Shown: positions 38,743 to 50,155 of the stretch, piece after piece
How the letters are laid out: each line of letters opens with the position of its first letter
Numbering within the stretch: position 1 is the first letter of the stretch
From: Acestrorhynchus altus
Taxonomy: Eukaryota; Chordata; Actinopteri; Characiformes; Acestrorhynchidae
Length of the DNA stretch: 64,000 nucleotides
Assembly (NCBI GenBank): GCA_034509495.1
Contig: CM067510.1
Coordinates: 31,363,371 to 31,427,370 of the forward strand
Direction of reading: 5' to 3'
The notes under the pieces: generated by a model
What the model was told of the DNA's origin: nothing
What the model saw: only the letters and a program-made list of their open reading frames with translations
The model's database searches: none
Translations under genes and position numbers: made by a program

Positions 38743-39092
38743 CACCAATCAGCCGTAACATTTGCACCACTGAGGACTAGCACATGTGGACAAGACATTG
38801 AACTGCCATTGAATATCTGTATGTATAAATGGATGGGGTATTTATTTTGATGTATTAAAAGCAGGTCACGTGGTCAACATAAGGATTTGGGCCACTTGGA
38901 CAACGGCCAGATTTTGAGGTCAAGATGAATGGGTAAGAACATTTCCAAGACATCAAGCAGGTCTTGTGGGAAGTTTCCCAGGATGCAGTGGTCAGTATCT
39001 ACCAAACGTGCTCCAAGCCTTCTGTTGTGGGGGCATGAGGGGGGACCTACTCAATACTATGCAAGTGGTGCTCATGTTATGACTGATCAGCG
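38743..39092. mobile_element. Short Tc1-type MITE with degraded transposase remnant
   Basis: Ends CACCAATCAGCCGTAACAT and, on the opposite strand, CGCTGATCAGTCATAACAT, flanked by TA at 38741-38742 and 39093-39094. The inside retains CAAGCAGGTCTTGTGGGAAG and related pieces of the transposase N-terminus. About 350 bp, an internal deletion derivative. Confidence 0.8.
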
Positions 39093-39407
39093 TACGTATA
39101 AGGGTGGATGTTGCATTACACAACACATTTCTCTTTTTTCGCTTGTTTTCTTGCAATCATTTATTTTGTTCCCGTAGTTACACGGAAAAGAGAAAACAGA
39201 AAGGCTGGAAAGTGTGATTAAAGGAAGGTAATGGACACTGGCAGGCTGCTCATGGGCCATTAGAAAACATATGCTACACTTGTCAATTCAAACACCTCGA
39301 ATGAAAAATATGGTCGAATAGGCACATTGCCTACTCCGGCATGATGGCAGGAAATGAATCATCACCTAAGCCCTGTTTTTATTAAGATATTTGTACCGTC
39401 ATTATTA

Positions 39408-39432
39408 TCAACCCCCCCCCCCCCCTCCCCCC
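39408..39432. repeat. Poly(C) tract
   Basis: A run of about 16 C followed by a T-interrupted C run, then a CA-rich stretch at 39590-39640. Confidence 0.9.
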
Positions 39433-39870
39433 AACCCCAGCGGACCATTTGATTAGAGTCACGAAGCAGCAGTCCACACATTGTTCCAACTTCATATCTG
39501 TTTCCTGCCAAACATCCATTATTCTTCGACAGTCACTCACGTACACTCTCCCTCTCATCTGACTCTCCCAGGCGCACACTCATTAACACACACTCACACC
39601 CACGCCAACACACACATGCAAACACACTCACACTCACACACTTCTCCTGCCTCATCAGCTGGAGGAAGTGAAAGCCTTTGCTGGACACATTCAGCTGATA
39701 CTGAACGCACCCTTCATTCAGTCCCAGGACTCGTCGATATGGATGCTCACACACATCTTTTACAAACACCCTTGCATTTGTACAGATCAAAGATGTGATC
39801 GGGAGATTGTATAAACTCATTATGGGCATGAATATCATGGGAATATTGGTCTTTTAGGGGATTTCTTTAA

Positions 39871-40602
39871 CCATTAGAACCTTTAGTTTGACGTATTTTT
39901 ATTCGCCAAACAATTAGAAAAGGATTCAAGGAGACACAAAGGTGACAGATATTTTGATTTTCGGGAGATCCTAGGGTCCTCAAATTCATTTTTTAATTTG
40001 ACATGTAAATATTAACAGACTTTAGATATTTGTCAGAATTTAACTATGTTTTGGTCATTTTTTTTCTTTTGCTTATAAAAACTTAAAACATTTGGTAGTT
40101 GACCAACTTTGATGAATTATATGTAATTATTAGATTGAAGGATATTTACAATAATCAATTCTTATTCATTATTATTGTTGTTAATTATATGTATGTATCA
40201 GTATTATGTCTTCTCAGGACTTTTATTCTGAAATTTGAACACTGGGTGAAAAGCAAACAGCCCCTCCCTTCTTGTTTTCCTCTTTTACCCAATATCTGGG
40301 CCAGTGACATCATCACCCCAGCCCCGCCCCCTGTGGCTGTTGCAGTCTGCTTGTAGGTTGAGCACGTACACGTGGACAGAGCAGTAAACATGCACTGGAG
40401 GCTCCTTTGGGATTTAAACTGGGATTTAATTAATGAAAACTAGTGAAATGTAGCCAGATTACTTGCTGATGATTCATCAAATGATAATGAGATTCGGGTT
40501 TTACAGTGTTGTAGTTTGTTATATGTATCATGTCTGTATGTGACTCTGATTCTCTGATATGAAACCTAGAAAATGGCATGTATGGATCTCGGGTTGTAAG
40601 AG
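39871..40602 (-). mobile_element. TTAA-family element, copy 11 (longest)
   Basis: Flanked by TTAA at 39867-39870 and 40603-40606. Left terminus CCATTAGAACCTTTAG; right terminus read inverted CTCTTACAACCCGAGATCC. 732 bp. Contains GCCCCGCCCCCTGTGGC and ACACGTGGACAGAGCAGTAA. No transposase frame. Confidence 0.88.
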
Positions 40603-40609
40603 TTAAACT

Positions 40610-40870
40610 GTTCTTTTATTAGGAATGAATGAAACAGCCCAAGAACCACTAAGGAACAGGCCCACCATGAACTGGAAGATGCTGAAACACCAGTGTCACT
40701 GTGAAGCACGCTTTACATCATCAGGCTACTGTTCAAGAAAGCCCTGTCTCCAGAAATGACACCTTCACGCTCAGCTGAAGTTTGCAGTTGATCACATGGT
40801 CAAAGAAAGAACTGCTAGAACATCGCCCCTGAGCAGAGTGTCCGAATCGTAAAGTGGAACTGATGACTGA
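40610..40870 (+). pseudogene. Degraded Tc1-like fragment
   Basis: The nucleotide sequence (CATGAACTGGAAGATGCTG, GTGAAGCACGCTTTACATCA, CTGAAGTTTGCAGTTGATCA) matches the internal transposase-coding part of a well-known fish Tc1 family, with many small deletions. It abuts the TTAA-element ending at 40602. Confidence 0.6.
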
Positions 40871-41149
40871 TGATGTTTCCTCTTATATCTTCTTAGCCAG
40901 TGATAGTCATGATCTACTGGACGCTGTGAAGTCCAGATGTTTTCTGTAACGTTCATTAATGGGAGGCTTATGTTTGTAAACAACCTGATCAACGATGAAG
41001 TGTCTTAAGCATGAGCGTATGACACTCTTGACACTGTCAGAGCAGGTTTATGTGCTGACTAATGGAGTAATTATTTATAATGTGATGACTGCTCATCGAT
41101 GTGTGTTGGTTATAGCCACTTATAATTGCATCACATATTACACCACAAA

Positions 41150-41460
41150 GGCTACCATGGTGGTTGGCATGTTGGCCTCCCAGCACTGGGGTTTTGGGTT
41201 CAAGGCCCTATCTCGCCATGTCTGTGTGGGTTTCCTAAACATGGACCACTCTCAATTGCCCTGGTGTATGTCATTAAATGTACGTCTGTATTCCCAGTAA
41301 TGGATTGGCACTCTGTCCTGGGTTACCCCCTACGTCACCCAGTGCTCAATGTCACTCTCCAGGTCGGTGGCCGGTTTGGCTGTGCGTGAACTCTCTGCCA
41401 CTTCTCCTCAGGGTTTGTTGGCTGACTGCTGAAAGGTACTTTATAAGTGTAACGTCATTC
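41150..41460 (+). mobile_element. Degenerate SINE-like repeat
   Basis: CATGGTGGTTGGCATGTTGG, CCTCCCAGCACTGGGGTTTT, GTCTGTGTGGGTTTCC, CTCAATTGCCCTGGTGTATG, TGGATTGGCACTCTGTCCTG. This is the block order of a widespread fish tRNA-SINE with the TCTGCGTGGGTTTCCTCC core, heavily mutated. Confidence 0.65.
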
Positions 41461-41644
41461 ATTTGTTCATACAGGCAATAATTAAGGCATCTGTTACTTA
41501 GGAGAACTCTAGCTTTTAAAAGAGGCTGATTACACAAGCTTGCATCTCCTTTAAAAAAAACCCTTTGTTGTCTACCAGACATGAAATGATGATGCAAAGA
41601 GAAAATCACACATTTTCATGCATATTTATGCCACAATTTATGTG

Positions 41645-41835
41645 CATGACAGTAATAGTAATACTATTACTACTAATAACAAGAATAATAATATTAACAA
41701 TAATAATAATTGATATAGTTACTAGCATTATCATTAATAAGATATTATTAGGTACAAGAATTAAGATTATTAAGCTAATAACAGAAGACATAGAAATAAT
41801 AACAATATTTTTTATTATCATTATTATTACTAACG
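41645..41835. repeat. Degenerate (ATA/ATT)n tract
   Basis: AATAATAATATTAAC-type imperfect trinucleotide repeats, ending about 40 bp before the Tc1 element at 41879. Confidence 0.85.
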
Positions 41836-41878
41836 GTGTACAAATGAACAAGTTGTCCAGACGAGACCGTACAGTGTA

Positions 41879-43472
41879 CAGTGGGGAAAATAAGTATTTA
41901 GTCAGTCACCAATTGTGCAAGTTCTCCCACTTAAAAAGATGAGAGAGGCCTGTAATTGACATCATAGGTAGACCTCAACTATGAGAGACAAAATGTGAAA
42001 AAAAAATTGAGAAAATCATTTTGTCTGACTTTTAAAGAATTTATTTGCAAATATTGGTGGAAAATAAGTATTTGGTCAATAACAAAAGTTCATCTCAATA
42101 CTTTGTTGTATATCCTCTGTTGGCAATGACAGAGGTCAAACGTTTTCTGTAAGTCTTCACAAGGTTGGCACACACTGTTGCTGGTATGTTGGCCCATTCC
42201 TCCATGCAGATCTCCTCTAGAGCAGTGATGTTTTGGGGCTGTCGGCGGGCAACACAGACTTTTAACTCCCTTCAAAGGTTTTCGATGGGGTTGAGATCGG
42301 GAGACTGGCGAGGCCACTCCAGGACTTTGAAATGTTTCTTACGAAGCCACTCCTTTGTTGCCCTGGCAGTGTGCTTGGGATCATTGTCATGCTGAAAGAC
42401 CCAGCCACGTTTCATCTTCATTGCCCTTGCTGATGGAAGGAGGTTTGCACCCAAAATCTCACAATACATGGCCCCATTCATTCTTTCATGTACACGGACC
42501 AGTCGTCCTGGTCCCTTTGCAGAGAAACAGCCCCAAAGCATGATGTTGCCACCCCCATGCTTCACAGTTGGTATGGTGTTCTTTGGATGCAACTCCGCAT
42601 TCACTGTCCTCCAAACACGACGAGTTGTGTTTTTACCAAATAGTTCTACTTTGGTTTCATCTGACCATATGACATTCTCCCAATACTCTTCTGGAACATC
42701 CAAATGCTCTCTAGCAAACTTCAGACGTGCCTGGATATGGACTGGCTTAAGCAGGGGGACACGTCTGGCACTGCAAGATCTGAGTCCCTGGCGTCGTAGT
42801 GTGTTGCTGATGGTAGCCTTTGTAACGTTGGTCCCAGCTTTCTGCAGGTCATTCACTAGATCCCCCCTTGTGGTTCTGGGATTTTTCCTCACCGTTCTTG
42901 TGATCATTTTGACCCCACGGGCTGAGATCTTGCGTGGAGCCCCAGATCGAGGGAGATTAGTAGTGGTCTTGTAGGTCTTCCATTTTCTAATTATTGCTCC
43001 CACAGTAGATTTCTTCACACCAAGCTGCTTGCCTATTGCAGATTCAGTCTTCCCAGCCTGGTGCAGGTCTACAATTCAGTTTCTGGTGTCCTCCGACAGA
43101 TCTTTCGTCTTCACCATAGTGGAGTTTGGAGTGTGACTGTTTGAGGTGTCTTTTATACTGTTAACAACTTCAAACAGGTGCCATTAATACAGGTAATGAG
43201 TGGGGGAAAGAGGAGCCTCTTAAAAAAGAAGTTACAGGTCTGTGACAGCCAGAAATCTTGCTTGTTTGTAGGTGACCAAATACTTATTTTCCACCATTAT
43301 TTGCAAATAAATTCTTTAAAAGTCAGACAAAATGATTTTCTCAATTTTTTTTTTACATTTTGTCTCTCATAGTTGAGGTCTACCTATGATGTCAATTACA
43401 GGCCTCTCTCATCTTTATAAGTGGGAGAACTTGCACAATTGGTGACTGACTAAATACTTATTTTCCCCACTG
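41879..43472 (-). mobile_element. Tc1/mariner transposon, nearly complete, 1.6 kb
   Basis: CAGTGGGGAAAATAAGTATT at the left end, exact inverse at the right end, TA duplications at 41877-41878 and 43473-43474, and terminal inverted repeats of roughly 200 bp each with an internal repeat of the terminus (GGAAAATAAGTATTTGGTC near 42060 and 43260). The length and long inverted repeats are typical of fish Tc1 elements. It encodes one transposase reading frame on the minus strand. Confidence 0.97.
42095..43117 (-). pseudogene. Tc1 transposase with two nonsense codons
   Basis: From the ATG at 43117 to the TGA at 42095 is 341 codons, exactly the usual 340-residue Tc1 transposase, with no frameshift. 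Two in-frame TGA codons interrupt it: codon 14 (43076-43078), likely a CpG decay event, and codon 282 (42272-42274), where the family has a conserved Trp directly after NPIENL. The paired-like helix-turn-helix region is followed by the catalytic DD34E triad: Asp153 (WSDETK), Asp244 (QHDNDPKHT) and Glu279 (SPDLNPIE). The open stretch between the stops is 248 residues. Inactive as read, but young. Confidence 0.93.
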
Positions 43473-43529
43473 TATTTAGTCTGTACTCAAAATCTTACAA
43501 AAGCTGAACTAAAAGTTTTCATGGAACAT

Positions 43530-44100
43530 TTAAGGTAGAAAAAGAAATTCTTTGGGCCACATTAAAATACTCAGGCCACCATCCTGTCTCAGGACTCTCC
43601 CACACCTGGGAAAATGTGGGGAAAATGTCAGGAATGCCTCTGAGTGCCATGGAGAAATCAAGGGACCTCTGAGCTGTCACTTTCAGCGGCGGTGGATGGA
43701 AGGCCAGTGGACAGTGCAGCGTGCCAGGCAGACGGCAGCCGCCACTGGATGAGGTTCCTCGTATGAAGGGCCCATTTCAATCTTGATCCCTGACAATAAC
43801 CGGGAGACAGGACAAGACCATCAGTCTCCATTACGCCGACGGTGTTTTCTCTTGCATCGGCCCTCTCTGTCATGTTCTCCTCGGGATCCAAAGGAGATGC
43901 TGTCTCATACATCATTTTCTTCACAAAGCTTGAAAGCCCCCTGTTGTGGGGATGTAGCTCCTTCCTGCCCACTGGCCCCTCCTTCCATGTCGGTCCACCT
44001 TGACAGGGCCAGCTTCCGCTGACAAGGGGGGAAATTAGCATAGCTATAGGGAGCCCCTTAGGCCTGACGGGGACAGACATTGTAAGTGACTCTGCAGCCC
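43530..44100. other. Repeat-free, GC-rich block; candidate conserved regulatory DNA
   Basis: About 570 bp of clearly higher GC than the surroundings, between the Tc1 element and the minisatellite. The overlapping 140-codon (minus) and 79-codon (plus) frames lack any recognisable domain. A regulatory role or an unrecognised exon cannot be distinguished here. Confidence 0.35.
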
Positions 44101-44179
44101 CCCTTCACTGCTACACCTCTAGAACTGTGGAGACTTTAGGCCTTGTTAATCCTCCAAAGTATACATTTTAATCAGACCT

Positions 44180-45465
44180 GGTATTTCTTGGACCTCAAGA
44201 ACATTCTGCCATCGTCCAACCTAATCGAGCATCAAACTCAACTGTAGCTCAAGAAAATTTCATCCCAATCCTATATCGGAAAACATCTGGCCACCTTTCT
44301 GATTGAAGTTAACTGTAGCCCAGCAAAAGTCTGTCCAAATCTGACCACTGGTTGAATAAAGCTGTGTTCCCACAGCTGTTTAAGCAGACCATGTTCAATA
44401 GATATTAGATCTTCACACACTTATGTCCAAACAATACTGTACAAATACACACTCAATCAACTGTAGTCCAAAAGTCTGTCTGAGCCTTGGTGTAGTTGTG
44501 CATGACCAGTTATCGTTCTCGGCTCATGTTGCGCTCCTGACACGATCATGCAGATTTCTCCTTTACAACATCAGGAGAATTAAACCTTTTCTATCTAGAG
44601 AGGCCACTCAGGTGCTTGTTTAGTCTCTTGTCATTTCAAGACAAGGCTACTGCAACTCCCTTCTAACTGGCCTTCCTAGCTGCCTGCATCAGATTCATAA
44701 CCTTGATGCTGGCCTACAAAGCCAAAAATGGACCAGCCCCTCCATACATGATGGCAATGGTCAAAATTCAAGCTGTACCAAGAGCCCTTCAAGCATCAAG
44801 TACAGACCCACCATCATTTAAATTGCAAGGAAGACAAGCATCTGAACTCTTTTCTCTCCTGACACCAAAATGGTGGAACGGACTTCTCCTGGGGGTTCGA
44901 ACAGCTAAGTCACTCACTGTCTTCAAATGCAGACTGAGGACCCATCTGTTTCACGAGTATTTAACTCCATAAAAGTTTATACTGGATCTTGTTGGCCTCC
45001 AATCTGACATTTGTTTGCAACAGCAGCTAAGCGTGAGGAATCTTTGAATTCTAGCCTCTTCTACTAGCTAAGTAGATCTGAATGAACATCAAAGCACTTT
45101 TGTAGGTCGCTCTGGATAAGGACGTCTGCTGAATGCCAAAAGATCTGAATGTGATGTAATGTAGCCCAAAAGTCTGTCTGAACTCAAATGGAGTCCACAA
45201 AAAGTCTGTCTGAACTTAACTGTAGTCCAAAAAAACCTGTCTGAACTCAACTGAGGTCCAAAAGAGTCTGTCTGAACTCAAAGGTAGTCCAAAAAGAGTC
45301 TGTCTGAACTAAACTGTAGCCCAAATAAGTCTGTCTGAACTCAAATGGAGTCCAAAAAGAGTCTGTCTGAACTCAACTGTAGCCCAAATAAGTCTGTCTG
45401 AACTCAAATGGAGTCCAAAAAGAGTCTGTCTGAACTCAACTGTAGCCCAAAAATTATTTCTGCTC
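44180..45465 (+). repeat. About 32-bp minisatellite (AGTCTGTCTGAACTCAACTG), split by an L2 insertion
   Basis: 45155-45460 holds about nine units of a roughly 32-bp repeat containing AAAGTCTGTCTGAACTCAA and TGTAGCCCAAA, alternating with an AATGGAGTCCAAAAAG variant. 44220-44480 has degenerate units of the same kind (TCAACTGTAGCTCAAG, AACTGTAGCCCAGCAAAAGT, CAACTGTAGTCCAAAAGTCT). The L2 fragment lies between them. Confidence 0.85.
44482..45150 (+). pseudogene. L2-type LINE 3' fragment
   Basis: The plus strand encodes LSLGVVVHDQLSFSAHVALL and TRSCRFLLYNIRRIKPFLS (ORF2 C-terminal domain), then after a deletion near 44692 LAYKAKNGPAPPYM and the LFSLLTPKWWNGL segment. The 3' UTR ends in GTCGCTCTGGATAAGGACGT and CTGCTGAATGCC, followed by a GATGTAATG tail, typical of L2 LINEs in fish. 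It is inserted within a minisatellite. Confidence 0.85.
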
Positions 45466-45469
45466 AGTC

Positions 45470-47040
45470 TAAAAGTGGCCCCTGAATATGCTTCAGCTTT
45501 TCTAATGATGTAAATAAAACAGCAACAGCACTTTTATTTTTTATACTTTTTCTGTAATGTTTATGCTCCAATAACATTTGAAAATTCCTAAAACATTGTT
45601 ATTTCTTTTTAGATGTTTATGTAAAGAATCATTCAATTAAGTTATTTTACCTCAGGTCTATTATATCAGCCATAATCATTAGTATTACAACATAAACTGC
45701 ACACGTGACTAAAATCACTGGATCTCAGCTGTTCCTTCGGCATTGTTAGCTGCTGCTGTTCTGTGCCACGGTTTGATTCTACAGCGTGTCTGTATTCATC
45801 CAAGAATAAATGGCCCCTATTGACTCCGGGGGCAGGGCTTTCACCAAGACTCATCCTTCTCACAGTACGCCTGTCAGACCTGTGATCTACTAAGTGATAA
45901 GAAAAACACCCATTACACCTTCCTTGGGTGGCAGAACATCAGACCTCATCTTTTCTAATTCAGGGCCACATGTAAAGCCTGTTCCGGTTCAGAAGCCAAG
46001 CATGAAAGACGGCGAGACCCTCTCTCAGTGATAGATAGGATCTCACTGCTCTTGTCAGGACCTGTTGCTCAAAGCCCACAGCCTCATTTAACAGCTTCAA
46101 CCTGAGAAAATATGTCAACGCTGTTGTAGGCAGCTGTTTTTACCACCTGACTGCCAAAGCTAAACCAGCACTTTGGCCAAAGCACAAAAATCTGCCCCCT
46201 TATTTTTAAGCTTTGCAATTAGAAATGATCATTTCTAAAAACACCAGCATGCATGTTTGAAGCCCTTCATCATCACACTGCATGAAGAACATCCAGTGGT
46301 TTTGTTTAGTAACTCTTGCGTTTCCGATGTCACTGTGTAAACAAAAATGTGTGGAGTTAATTAATTCTGGATTAAATCCGTGAAGTGCCGGCGTGATTGC
46401 AGGGTTTCATTCTAAAAATGGAGTAATGTCATAGGAGAACTGTTTTTGGACTTTTAGATCATCCAAGGAATCTTTCACTTGATAATTATCTAAAGAAATA
46501 CTAGAACATCTCAACAACCTAGAATACTGTGAAAAATACTACATCAAAAATTAAATCAAGTTCCATGTTTCAAGCCTTTTTGGATGTTGGATTTCATATT
46601 TTCGTGAACATCAGATGCATTAAAATCCGAGCTCAAATCGTAGCTGCTGACCAAACAGATCAAGACAGCAGAAGAACATCTCGTAGCAGAACATAAAAGT
46701 TTGCATTATTGAGATGAATGGAAACGCATGGTGGAGCAGAGCTGAATGGCTGAATGACGGTGAGAAACTACAGAGACTTTATGCAGCCGTTTCTGTAAAG
46801 CTTGTCTTGAAGCATCCTCTTCTTTTCAAGGCCAAAAAGCCACAAACTCTTTGGCCTTGTTTCTCTCGCTGATCTCATGTGAAAGAGGGAAATTAAAGAG
46901 AGCAAACGGAAAGGGACTTTTTCTATCCCCGTTTCCAGAACACAGAAAGAAAAACTCATGTGTGAAGGTTCCTCTGCATTAAAACCACGTCCGCTCATGT
47001 GGTCCGAATGAAAGGTTCTTTAGACTGGATAGTAATTGTT
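45470..47040. other. Intergenic DNA
   Basis: Unique DNA. 45720-46250 and 46640-47000 are moderately GC-rich and repeat-free. No gene recognised. Confidence 0.4.
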
Positions 47041-47044
47041 AGTA

Positions 47045-47320
47045 TACTTTTTTAACCCATTGTGTTTTGCACACATGGGAATGAATCCGCCGCATTTAAC
47101 CCATCCTCACCCAGCGACGCACACATACACACTAGTGACTTCACACACCAGGGGGCAGTGAGCACACATGCCCAGAGTGGTGGGCAGCCCTGTCCTCAGC
47201 ACCCAGGGAGCAGCTGGGGAGTTCAGTGCCTTGCTCAAGGGCACTTCAGTCATGTCCTGCCAGGTCAGGGATTCAAGGCTGGTTCCCCAACCACCAGACC
47301 AAGTAATATGGGCATTCAGA
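47045..47320 (-). mobile_element. tRNA-derived SINE, copy 4 (inverted)
   Basis: Inverse blocks in order: TTAACCCATTGTGTTTTGCA, TTTAACCCATCCTCACCCAG, GTGTGCTCACTGCCCCC on the minus strand, GTGCCTTGCTCAAGGGCACT, TCATGTCCTGCCAGGTCAGG. The open frames across it are incidental. Confidence 0.88.
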
Positions 47321-47324
47321 ATAC

Positions 47325-48635
47325 AGTTAAGCCCTACTCATCACACTGTACATGTTTAATGGCATGTTTAAATTTAGACCGTGTCTGGACTGTGTCCAGT
47401 GTCCGCTGGGGCAGCGTTCTCTTTGTGTCTGTTTTTGGCATTATCTGCCATTGGCCTTTGAGCCACAGACAGCAACGAGCAGTTAGTGAATTCTTTAGAA
47501 CTGAGATTTGAATGCAGGGAGCCAATACAAACAGGGCTTCTGCATCCTGCAGTTTTTACACGGACATTTTTAGAGCGTTTTTGGTTTTATTGGGAAATCA
47601 TCCATCACAACATTGGCCCACAAGTTTAGATTTGAGGGTTTTTGTTTTTTGTTATATGCTTATTTTTTTAAAATGGGAAATTTATGGTTCTATATATCAG
47701 TGCTTTCTGATTTGAGGACACATGTGACCAATAGGTAATATCATGTCATGTCATGTCATCGGAAATCATGAGATACATTTTCTTTTCCATGTTCCATTAT
47801 AACTAGACGCTTCCATTTCTTCAGACGATAAAGACCCTCCGTTGAAATCTCAATAATTAAATAAAAAGATGTTAAACTCATTCGCAGGACTTAAATACAG
47901 AGACGGCGGCTTTGTGAGAAAGAGTCTTCTTTACATCCCATATGAAACCAGCTGAAATGTGAAAGCAGGGTTTAATTTTAGATTCTGTTTTAGCCCTTAT
48001 GTAAATGCAGTCATTAAAGCAGTTATCTGTTGAGGACTAATGCTAAAGACAGACGTTTTCTATCACAGGCCAATGGAGAGAAACCTTTTCATTCACAGTT
48101 CCAGGCAGAACTGATCATTCTAACTGGGCTTCTTGTGCATCAATGCAAATCCTAACTGAAACCAAATCAGTGAATGCATCACCCCTAATTATGAAAGAGC
48201 TGCACTGATCATTAGTGCATTTTATATTATTGACGTGCTAAAGATCATGGGATGGCAGTATGTAAACTAATCGTTAAGTGTGTTCTTATGGGACTGCTTG
48301 GGAGCTCCCACACCTGTATACGTTATAAAATTGAACTCTAGACAGTGATGATGAGGGATGGATGAGTGTCGCACTGGATGCTGCATTAATTTGGTAGATA
48401 ATTTGCATCACAGGCCAGGGGTGCATGGAGGTGTTATGTTATAAGGTTCTTATTCTGTTATTCGGCTTTAAAACTCTTGAAAACAAATCACTTTAGATTA
48501 GCTTTTACTTAAATTTCTACATTTATTTACATTTTGTACTTAAATCTATTCAAACCGGAGGTTAATTTTGCAAGATATTTCAATACTTTGTACTTTTTTT
48601 TTGCCAAAACATTTCAAAAAGTATTGAAATTACAG
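47325..48635. other. Intergenic DNA
   Basis: Four CATGT repeats at 47742-47760. Otherwise nothing recognised. Confidence 0.45.
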
Positions 48636-48639
48636 TCCA

Positions 48640-49130
48640 CATGCCAGATATTATTATTTTCAGGATGAATTATTTGGAAGGATTAGATTAACAAGGATAT
48701 TTACAATAAAATGTTGTTCTAGACAGTTGGCAGTACTCCAAATAAAACAAAAATAAACAACAACCTGAAAGGCCTTTATTATTTTTAGTTATGTATGTAT
48801 CAGTATTCTTCCTTTTCCTCTATAAGCCAATATCTGGATCAGTGACGTTATCAGCCCCACCCCCTCTCGCTGATCAGTCAGAGTCTGCATGCAGGTTGAG
48901 CGTGCCCGCACGCACTGGAAGCTCTTTTGGAATTTAAACTGGGATTTAATTCCATTTGGAAATATTAGCTGTTTTCTCAGCTGGATTGCTCGCTGATAAT
49001 TTGTCACACAATGATGAGACCGTCCATAGACATGGCAAATCTTGTAGTCTGTAAGTCTTCTAATGTTATGGGCATCATGACTTTAAGTAACTCTGATCCT
49101 GAGATATGAGGCATGTTGCATAATTTGCTG
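48640..49130 (-). mobile_element. TTAA-family element, copy 12
   Basis: Inverted copy: GCCCCACCCCCTCTCGCTGA, GTCTGCATGCAGGTTGAGC, CGCACTGGAAGCTC, then AACTCTGATCCTGAGATATG. The GTCCACGTGGACAGAGCAG part is shortened. Confidence 0.8.
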
Positions 49131-49134
49131 TGGC

Positions 49135-49980
49135 ACCATTATGGGAGCATCTGTCTGTGGCATAAAGGAGATCGTTTCATTGCGAGGCCCGAATTTTACA
49201 AGCAAAACCGATGACGAGAATGAGACGCATGTATCTCATTCAGAACAACTACCTATTCATAACATTTTCAAATCATATAAGCTTCAGACAGCACCCACTC
49301 GGTATAAAGGACAAATATTTTCATTGGCGTTCTCCTTTTAGTGATGCAGATATTTCAGCCATGAATATTAATAATCCACAGAAACCGGTGAAATTTTCCT
49401 TTAGTGTCCTGAAGGGATCCGTGCATTTGTTTAGTTGAAGGAAAAAACGGTAGGAAAGCAGTGAAGAAAGAAGTATGCATAAACTAACAATCATGACAGA
49501 ACAGACAACAGATTGAGCTCAACAATGAGGACGTTCAGTGTGGGGATGTGTGAGCTTCATTTTTTTTTTGAGGCAAAGAATCACTTTGCTCATTCAGGGC
49601 TTTTGTCTGGAATTCTCTGAGAAGTATGAAGTCCAGTCTAGCTGACTCCTGCGCTATGTAAGTCATGCACATTTTAAACATCGGAGAATAATGTTGCCTT
49701 TATCTGCCCGGGACATTAGCCACTGAGAGCGATTACATCTGGCTTGGAAAAACTTGCTTGTTGTCAACTAATGGACACATGCACGTCTCAGATGTGTCTC
49801 TGATAACAATGGGGCAACTGTAAGAGAAATGTTTTATACATAGCATGTATACGTACAACGTGTTTTTGACTATATAAATATATGATATTCGGTTATGAGA
49901 CCCGTTTAATAAAAAGCATTTTACTTCTTTCCAAGATACTTTAACGTAATTTACCTTATATGTAGTAGTTTATATGTAAA
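49135..49980. other. Intergenic DNA
   Basis: 49600-49830 is repeat-free. No gene recognised. Confidence 0.4.
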
Positions 49981-49984
49981 CCTT

Positions 49985-50155
49985 AATCATAGACCCTAAA
50001 CCCTTACTCTAACCCTAATCTTAACCATAAACCTAAACCTTACTCTAACCCTAACCTTCACCATAAACCCTAAACCTAACCCTTACTCTAACCCTAACCT
50101 TAACCATAAACCCTAAACCTAACCCTTACTCTAACCCTAACCTTAACCTACTTAA
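49985..50155 (+). repeat. Telomere-like CCCTAA tandem repeat, degenerate
   Basis: Runs of ACCCTAACCTTAACC and CCCTAAACCTAACCC organised in about four higher-order units of roughly 43 bp. Not a perfect (CCCTAA)n array. Confidence 0.85.

Noticed and set aside
42468..42974. 168-codon plus-strand frame
   Set aside because: Antisense of the Tc1 transposase.
47062..47511. 149-codon plus-strand frame
   Set aside because: The first half lies in an inverted tRNA-derived SINE; no host protein similarity is visible.
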